A DNA stretch of 64,000 nt from Myxococcales bacterium (GTDB lineage: Bacteria; Myxococcota_A; Bradymonadia; UBA7976; UBA1532): assembly GCA_002731825.1 (NCBI GenBank), contig PCCS01000001.1:69480-133479 (forward strand), in the 5' to 3' direction. The position numbers were made by a program, and so were the translations under genes. Shown here one piece after another: positions 58,353 to 64,000 of the stretch. Position 1 is the first letter of the stretch. Every line of letters begins with the position of its first letter. The notes under the pieces were generated by a model, which searched no databases, had not been told where the DNA came from, and saw only the letters and a program-made list of their open reading frames with translations.

Positions 58353-59444
58353 TCAAGTATCTCGATCAAATAAGGGCATTTGCACGCCTTCTGCCTCGTG
58401 GATCAAAGCGAACATTGAGACCCCAACAAGTCGATACGTCTCGCCTGGCTCGATGTCATTGAGCAGTGCGGTCGCGGCCGCCAAGACTTTTTGAGGCTCG
58501 TCTGTTGCGTCCGGTAGATGCTGTTGCCTGGTCATGTTCTTGAAGTCGGATGTCTTGAGTTTGATTCGAACACCACCCGCCTTCAATTTGCGACGTCTGA
58601 TTCGGTCACACACGCCCACGACAGCTGCTTGGACGTGTTCCATTAACGCCTCGGAGATAGGTAGGTCTTTATCCAAAGTACGTTCCCAGCCGATACTTTT
58701 TGATCGGCCTCTCGACCCAACGTTACGGTAATCGACGCCTTGAGCTAAACGCCTATATGATGCTCCATTCGAGCCCAACGGGCCCAGTTCTTGGTCACTC
58801 GCTCTTGCGACGTCGCCGATGGTCATGAAGCCGGCTGCTGTTAAGCGATCTTGCGCTTTGGGGCCAACACCCCATAGCTTCGAGACGGGAAGGGGTGCCA
58901 AGAAGTCGGCCACCGCATTGGGGTAGACAACGGTCAGCCCGTCGGGTTTGTTGACATCACTGGCGATTTTAGCGACAGCCTTTGTATTTGCAATACCGAC
59001 CGAAACCGTAAGTCCACCCGTTGCGTCAAAAACACGTTCTTTGATTCGATGCCCCAATTCTTCCGGGCTATTAAACGTGTTGCAGTGTTCCGTCATATCG
59101 AGAAAAGCCTCATCAAGGCTGAGGGGTTCGAGCTGTTGACTAAAGGTATGAAAGACAGCCATCACGCGTTTTGATATATCGCGATATCGGTCCATTCTTG
59201 GTGGCACGACCACGAGGTCTGCGCATAATCTTTTTGCTGTCGCCATGGGCATGGCACTGCGCACACCGAATCTCCGGGCCAGATAATTTGCTGTTGCTAC
59301 AACACCCCGCGAGTTTCGGCCACCTATAGCCAGCGGCCGCGTTTTTAACTTCGGTTCATCAAGTTCTTCGACAGCCGCAAAAAATGCATCCATGTCCGCA
59401 TGGACGATCACTCGAGACCATGCATCAGTTCTATTCTGGGTCAC
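58353..59444 (-). CDS. dinB: DNA polymerase IV (Y-family)
   Basis: 'VIVHADMDAFFAAVEELDEPKLKTRPLAIGG', 'EPLSLDEAFLDMT', 'SVGIANTKAVAKIASDVNKPDG'. Confidence 0.96.
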   Translation of the reverse strand: MTQNRTDAWSRVIVHADMDAFFAAVEELDEPKLKTRPLAIGGRNSRGVVATANYLARRFGVRSAMPMATAKRLCADLVVVPPRMDRYRDISKRVMAVFHTFSQQLEPLSLDEAFLDMTEHCNTFNSPEELGHRIKERVFDATGGLTVSVGIANTKAVAKIASDVNKPDGLTVVYPNAVADFLAPLPVSKLWGVGPKAQDRLTAAGFMTIGDVARASDQELGPLGSNGASYRRLAQGVDYRNVGSRGRSKSIGWERTLDKDLPISEALMEHVQAAVVGVCDRIRRRKLKAGGVRIKLKTSDFKNMTRQQHLPDATDEPQKVLAAATALLNDIEPGETYRLVGVSMFALIHEAEGVQMPLFDRDT

Positions 59445-59597
59445 GCTAAACCCTTTTTCGCCTCGTTGTTGGGGTCGGTTCTATGGGGGCGTAATCTCAT
59501 TGTCAAAGCATTGGCCAGCGGGTGGCTGGCGGGGGAGAGAAAGAGAGCGCCGTCGTCAGACAAAACAGCGGTCATGGAATCAGCCTTCAGATGGCAG

Positions 59598-61127
59598 TTA
59601 TTTAATTTCAAGAGGGGTCGGGATCCCGGGTGGGGGTAAGTTCAGTTTTGGCCGTGCCCTACCGCGTAACATCGGGCCTGGCTGATTGTATTTGATGCCA
59701 AAGAGTCGAGAAAATGCCGTTCTCGTTCGCGAGGATAAGTATGCGCTTACAAAAGGCACGACTTGCTTTGGGTCGAAGTAGGGACTTTTCAGACCCCCCA
59801 GCTGGATTAAAATTAAAGTTTGCTCCGCGACGCTTACGGGGCATCCAGCGATTCGAATATAATCTTGGTTTTTGAGCTTGGCCATCTTTCGTCGCACCGA
59901 CCACATTTTCATGAAAATATCGTCAGCCTCTGCATCCAAGGGTCTTTTTTGGCTCCGGTCAACGTACACACTCTCCAGCTGAACGAGCTGCTCACCCAGC
60001 TGGCCAGAGTACTTAGCGCAGTCTCCTATAAAAATGATCTTCTCGCCCGGGCCTGGTTGAATGGGCTTATCGTACTCTCCAAATACCACGTGCATTGGTG
60101 GTAGCTTTTCATCGGTTTGCTGGTCATATAGACGCATGATTTCGATGGCCTCTTCGAGAGCCCCTGGACAGCCCCCCCAGCAATAATCATGGCCACCATC
60201 ACTCGGCGGTCGGCCGCCATATGCTCGAATTTTAGTCCCCTTGAAGTAGTCTTCAACCCGTATGAGGCCGACTTCGAACCCCTGGCCTCGTTCTTTGGCC
60301 TCGTCAAGGCTAAGATCGCCGACAATGTCGATTTCAGAGAGATCGACTGGCCCGAAACCATTTTCATAGGCGAGTCTAATATGTTCTACGCTCATGGGGT
60401 CGACACCGATGATATGGCAACAGACAGAATCGAAGGCGACCTGATTATTCCCCATGGCGATCAAACCCAAATCGAAGGGGGTTGGGGTGAGCATGCGCCC
60501 CTCCCCGGCGATGATGCCATCGGTCACGACAAATTGTGGTTGTACAATATATTGTAGATCAGAGACTTTTTCGTTGAGTCGATGGTCGTGATCGAGCAGT
60601 CGGTGTCGATCATCCTGGATGCCGATATAATTCTTCATCGAGAAGGTGACGGTTGTCCAGGGGTGTGCTTTGAATTTCGGACAGTTGACGAAGAAATCAG
60701 CCTGTGCGACGGGCTCAGGGGTGAAAAATGAATCCCGCAATCGCCCTTCGTGATAGAGGGGGACCTCGACCTGTGGGCATTCTTCAAAATGGTAGAATTT
60801 GAGGCCTTTAATCCGTTTTCGTAGCGAATAATAGTTTGCACCGTTATACGCAAATCGGGTCGGTACTGTAATGCCACACCGTTCGCCCACGGCCAGTTCA
60901 TCGAGTGGTTCTGGCGCCCGTCTCTCGATGGCGCGTAGAACACCTTCAAGAAATTCGACTCGGGTATGTGCGTGAGGAAAGTATGGACCGCTGGTCACAC
61001 AGTTTGGCTTCACTAAGGTGCGTCCCCGAGGATTTAGGTCCAATCGTTCCAATCCATTGAAAACCAGCTCTTCAATCCGCTGTGCGTCATAGTCTGCGCA
61101 TCGATTTAGAATCACGGTTGGTTTCAT
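59598..61127 (-). CDS. DUF362-like protein
   Basis: 'MKPTVILNRCADYDAQRIEELVFNGLERLDLNPRGRTLVKPNCVTSG', 'DFFVNCPKFKAHPWTTVTFSMKNYIGIQ'; start moved to 61127, which has an 'aggagag' ribosome-binding site. Confidence 0.78.
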   Translation of the reverse strand: MKPTVILNRCADYDAQRIEELVFNGLERLDLNPRGRTLVKPNCVTSGPYFPHAHTRVEFLEGVLRAIERRAPEPLDELAVGERCGITVPTRFAYNGANYYSLRKRIKGLKFYHFEECPQVEVPLYHEGRLRDSFFTPEPVAQADFFVNCPKFKAHPWTTVTFSMKNYIGIQDDRHRLLDHDHRLNEKVSDLQYIVQPQFVVTDGIIAGEGRMLTPTPFDLGLIAMGNNQVAFDSVCCHIIGVDPMSVEHIRLAYENGFGPVDLSEIDIVGDLSLDEAKERGQGFEVGLIRVEDYFKGTKIRAYGGRPPSDGGHDYCWGGCPGALEEAIEIMRLYDQQTDEKLPPMHVVFGEYDKPIQPGPGEKIIFIGDCAKYSGQLGEQLVQLESVYVDRSQKRPLDAEADDIFMKMWSVRRKMAKLKNQDYIRIAGCPVSVAEQTLILIQLGGLKSPYFDPKQVVPFVSAYLSSRTRTAFSRLFGIKYNQPGPMLRGRARPKLNLPPPGIPTPLEIK

Positions 61128-61148
61128 GGTGTCTCTCCTAATGGCTCT

Positions 61149-61167
61149 CCACAATAGGTGATTGTGG
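61149..61167. promoter_or_regulatory. inverted repeat CCACAAT-AGGTG-ATTGTGG upstream of the DUF362 gene
   Basis: Perfect 7-bp arms, about 22 bp upstream of the proposed start. Confidence 0.4.
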
Positions 61168-61299
61168 GCACTCTCTCAACTGTCGTCGTACCCCTACCCA
61201 TCAAATCGTCATTATTTTCCGACTCGTTTAAGACCGGTTGAATGTCCGTAAGCGGACCGCCTCGTCTGGAGCATTAGACGCATAAGTAGTCCAGATAAG

Positions 61300-61328
61300 T
61301 TGACCAGCTATTTTAAAATTGGTAAAAA
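61300..61328 (+). promoter_or_regulatory. sigma-70-like promoter TTGACC-N17-TAAAAA
   Basis: -35 at 61300-61305 and -10 at 61323-61328, 17-bp spacing, in a large intergenic gap. Confidence 0.5.
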
Positions 61329-61334
61329 AATACA

Positions 61335-61660
61335 TGTACACCACATTTTCTGTCAGGCCTTATCTGGTTTTTGATCAGGATAAGTTCGGTGTGCGACTGG
61401 GGGTCCAGCCCCTGGTAGATGCACTCACGTGTATCTTTACGAAGGCGAGATTGCCCGTCGAGCCTTCAGGGCCGAATCGCATCGGCCACCGCCGCCAGAG
61501 CTTGCCCGCTTTGGTGGCCTGCAGTGCGAGACCAATTGTCTCGTGCGACTTCGGAAGGTTTGCCCGGCCAACTGGAGCGGGTTGCGGGGAGTGCGAACTA
61601 AGCCCTGTAAGCCATCTTTTTCCCCCCGGCGAGTCTCAATAGACTTGTCGGGGGGGACTC
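61335..61660 (+). ncRNA. candidate structured ncRNA of unknown class
   Basis: About 680-bp gap lacking a convincing ORF; serial hairpins GGGG/CCCC (61399-61412), GAAGGC/GCCTTC (61441-61467), GGCCGA/TCGGCC (61470-61487), GGCCACC/GGTGGCC (61484-61519), CGAGAC/GTCTCG (61527-61543); final 15-bp GC-rich hairpin 61622-61655. Confidence 0.4.
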
Positions 61661-61664
61661 TTTT
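61622..61664 (+). terminator. GC-rich terminator-like hairpin with short T tract
   Basis: CCCCCCGGCGAGTCT-CAAT-AGACTTGTCGGGGGG (13 Watson-Crick pairs plus 2 G-U) followed by gactcTTTT. Confidence 0.5.
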
Positions 61665-61831
61665 GACGGGTGAAAACGGTTCATTATACCCCTGTTTTTG
61701 GGGTGGTCTCTCCCCATATAAAAGGACTCACTCGGGGCGCTTTACTGCGTGTCTGAGCAGCATCGATTATTGGCACACATCTCGCTTAAGTAAAAGCTAT
61801 GTCTTTTGAATACAATGAGGCCAAGAGTCGG

Positions 61832-63781
61832 CTAAAGGTCGCGGCAGCAGCGGAAACCGATGCTCCTGTGGTGAAAGTTGCGGTCTTTCCAATCCCCGTC
61901 TTGGTCGCAGGTCAAACCACCGCCGAGTACCGTTGCATAGCTGCCACCACGTACGGCCCGGAGATTTCCGCTGCTATCGAGAACCCATTCCTTGAGGTTC
62001 CCCGACAGATCGTATGCCCCATCGCGTACGCACCGTTCCATGAAGCCGCAGGTCAGTGCTTCAGACTGAATACCCGCTTGCTCGTCATCCGTGTCGTAGG
62101 TTTGTCCATTGCACAGAAGACTACGAAAACTATCTCCGTACGGATAAAGCAGGTTCTGTGCGCCTCCACAGGCACGGGCAAACTCATCGCCGGTACAGAG
62201 GCGCGCACCCGCTGCGGCGCACGCGTCTACCGCTTCGTTCCATGTGGCATCATCCCATGGAAGCACCCCCGGTCTAGAGCATGCCCGGGACTCGATAAAC
62301 GTCTCTATTCCATCATCTGGATTGGGATCGAGTCCTCGGCGGTCAGGCGTGGCCCCGGGACGACTGGCCTCGTAGGCGAAAATCTCAATATTGTCGACGG
62401 CGACAACGGAATCATCGAAGTTCTCGTCAACAAGGCCATCACAATCTTGATCAATGGCATCGCACCCCGTGTCCACATCTGTTTGCGCGTTGATGATCGG
62501 TGCATCACAGACCGTTCTGTCTCCATCGGGGCTGCAGGTCACAATACCGTTGCGACGACAGACACCCTGGCCGGACGAACAGGGCCTTGGTGTTTGGCGA
62601 TCAGCCAGGAACAATTCGTTGATGAAGTCTTCGTCGGTTCGACCATCACAGTCATTGTCCACACCATCGCATCGTCCAGTCTCATCGGCTCGTTGATAAT
62701 CGAGAGAGTAAATACACCGGAAGCCATTGGCGCCATCGCACATCGGGTCATGGGTTCGTTCAACACATCGCTGCTCTGTGACTCGGTCATTGACCAATCG
62801 ATTGGTCGTCGATATGCAGGCCAGACCCGGATGAATCTCTTGGCAATCGGCATCGATTGTACAGGTCATTTCTATGGGGACTGCTGGCACGCAAATTCGC
62901 CCATCATTACACATTTCGTCGTCTGCGCAGCCTTGTTCGGAGACACAATCAAATCGACATGCACCCTCGATGCCGCATTGAATGGGCGGTGTTTGCATGC
63001 CCATCGCCTCGTCAACTACTCCATCACAATCGTCATCGAGACCGTTGCAGAATTCGCTTGCCGTGGTTCCAATCCTCTCTGTACACCCATACTCGCAGCC
63101 GTCGGTCATGTCCGAATTCAAGTCATGAAAATTCTGGTCACACCGTTCGATGGCGCACGCCCCGGACACACACCCACTCAAGCCATTCGCGATGGCATTG
63201 CAGCTTGTTTGACACGCGCCACAATTCTGCGGGTCGGTCTCGACGTCAAAGTCTTCATCGATGTTTCCATCGCAGTCATTGTCTACGTCGTCACAGAGTT
63301 CTTGACCCCCCGCTGTGATGACGCAATCGGCCTCGCATCCGTCGGACGGCTCTCCGTTGTAGTCTATAAAACCTGGGTCACACGCGGCGATAACACATTG
63401 TCCAACCTGGCATGCAAATCGGGCATTGGGACCAGCACACGGGCGATTGCATCCGCCACAGTGGTCCGGGTCTGCGAATACTTGAATACGCACGTCCTGT
63501 TCTTCATCAATCGCGCCATCGCAGTCGTCATCGCGTCCATTGCACACCTCGGTTTGTTGAATGCATTGTCCTTGATTATTTCCACTGCTGTCGAATTCGA
63601 CTCGAAAGTCAGGAAGGCCTACGTCGGCAACGCTTGGCAACTCATCGCCTCCACAGGCGAACATTGGGCCAATGGCCAACCACACCATGAGATGATTGTA
63701 GAGACTTGTTTTCAGCCAATTTGTCTTCGTTGCCATTGCATCCATGCTTTGATTGTCTGTTGTCAGGGACCAGATAATCAA
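61832..63781 (-). CDS. lipoprotein with five MopE-like metal-binding motifs and a C-terminal SUMF1/FGE-like domain; start uncertain
   Basis: 'CNGRDDDCDGAIDEE', 'CDDVDNDCDGNIDED', 'CNGLDDDCDGVVDEA', 'CDGVDNDCDGRTDED', 'CDAIDQDCDGLVDEN'; C-term 'EAVDACAAAGARLCTGDEFARACGG..YPYGD..DLSGNLKEWV..RGGSY..GFRCC'; lipobox 'IGPMFACGG'. Confidence 0.88.
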   Translation of the reverse strand: MIIWSLTTDNQSMDAMATKTNWLKTSLYNHLMVWLAIGPMFACGGDELPSVADVGLPDFRVEFDSSGNNQGQCIQQTEVCNGRDDDCDGAIDEEQDVRIQVFADPDHCGGCNRPCAGPNARFACQVGQCVIAACDPGFIDYNGEPSDGCEADCVITAGGQELCDDVDNDCDGNIDEDFDVETDPQNCGACQTSCNAIANGLSGCVSGACAIERCDQNFHDLNSDMTDGCEYGCTERIGTTASEFCNGLDDDCDGVVDEAMGMQTPPIQCGIEGACRFDCVSEQGCADDEMCNDGRICVPAVPIEMTCTIDADCQEIHPGLACISTTNRLVNDRVTEQRCVERTHDPMCDGANGFRCIYSLDYQRADETGRCDGVDNDCDGRTDEDFINELFLADRQTPRPCSSGQGVCRRNGIVTCSPDGDRTVCDAPIINAQTDVDTGCDAIDQDCDGLVDENFDDSVVAVDNIEIFAYEASRPGATPDRRGLDPNPDDGIETFIESRACSRPGVLPWDDATWNEAVDACAAAGARLCTGDEFARACGGAQNLLYPYGDSFRSLLCNGQTYDTDDEQAGIQSEALTCGFMERCVRDGAYDLSGNLKEWVLDSSGNLRAVRGGSYATVLGGGLTCDQDGDWKDRNFHHRSIGFRCCRDL

Positions 63782-63863
63782 GAACTGAGATCATCGATTT
63801 GTAATTGCTTGCTCTGTTCCACCATTTTGAGTGACCATAGAGCGGCCGATGCGGAGGGTTCAC

Positions 63864-64000
63864 ATGTCCATTAATCAGTATTCCATAGGTCGTATCCTCG
63901 TCCCTGCACTTTTATTGTCTTGGGCATGTCAGGATCAGCAGCAAGCGCCCGTCGCTTCCGTTGGGCCACCCGGGTTCAACCAGTCGGATGTGGGCGTTCT
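63864..64000 (+). CDS. lipoprotein N-terminus, truncated by window edge
   Basis: My translation: MSINQYSIGRILVPALLLSWACQDQQQAPVASVGPPGFNQSDVGV..., lipobox 'LSWAC'; absent from the supplied ORF track because it has no stop in the window. Confidence 0.7.
   Translation, partial: MSINQYSIGRILVPALLLSWACQDQQQAPVASVGPPGFNQSDVGV

Noticed and set aside
59614-59636. Four-tract G-quadruplex motif GGGGTCGGGATCCCGGGTGGGGG
   Set aside because: Explained by Pro/Gly codons at the C-terminus of the DUF362 protein (PPPGIPTPLE); no promoter context.
61335-61660. Assignment of the intergenic RNA candidate to RNase P, tmRNA, SRP, 6S, cobalamin or GEMM riboswitch
   Set aside because: Signature motifs (for example GAGGAAAGUCC, GGUUCGAAUCC, GGAAGGAAGCAGCC) not seen. 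A GGGCAAACC on the minus strand is too partial for GEMM.
61799-63874. Long plus-strand ORF of 691 aa
   Set aside because: Fully antisense to the MopE/SUMF1 lipoprotein, whose minus-strand protein has clear motifs and a lipobox. The plus ORF is a shadow of the biased, repetitive codons.
4-64000. CRISPR arrays, insertion sequences, prophage, tRNA genes
   Set aside because: No periodic direct repeats of CRISPR type, no transposase or integrase motifs, and no tRNA-like T-arm/acceptor combination noticed by eye.

Overview
Dense, mostly housekeeping-plus-surface chromosomal window. I infer a Myxococcota/deltaproteobacterial-type genome from gene content only. There is no CRISPR array, no recognisable tRNA or rRNA, and no transposase or integrase. 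Main blocks: (1) partial SLC12-type transporter, SNF2 helicase, BolA/monothiol glutaredoxin pair, RpoH-like sigma factor, YqeY-like protein, stand-alone SpoT-like HD hydrolase (about 1-8 kb); (2) class-V aminotransferase, GH31 lipoprotein, glyoxalase, BtpA-family protein, choice-of-anchor-D lipoprotein (8-16 kb); (3) N-formylglutamate amidohydrolase coupled to a 1733-aa single-chain biotin-dependent carboxylase ordered BC-BCCP-CT (16-22 kb); (4) two lipoproteins with a very regular 10-cysteine repeat, a tandem-duplicated di-haem oxidoreductase, a beta-propeller lipoprotein and an orphan type IV pilin (22-30 kb); (5) a pilB-T-C-S-R-pilin-pilA cluster followed by PilG/H/I-like genes, interrupted by an epimerase and a flippase-like gene (32.8-47.4 kb); (6) a four-gene lipid operon with a 1540-aa reductase-ligase-ACP-acyltransferase-SCP2 protein resembling the myxobacterial ether-lipid (elb) locus (47.5-55.5 kb); (7) thioredoxin lipoprotein, CAP protein, DinB, DUF362 protein, a candidate structured ncRNA, and a MopE-repeat/SUMF1 lipoprotein (55.5-64 kb). 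Best leads: the 10-Cys repeat family, the elb-like megaenzyme operon, the G-quadruplex/hairpin switch in the pilA leader, the multi-hairpin intergenic RNA candidate at about 61.34-61.66 kb, and the shared motif plus sigma-54 site at pilin promoters. All calls are by eye from sequence; no searches were run.
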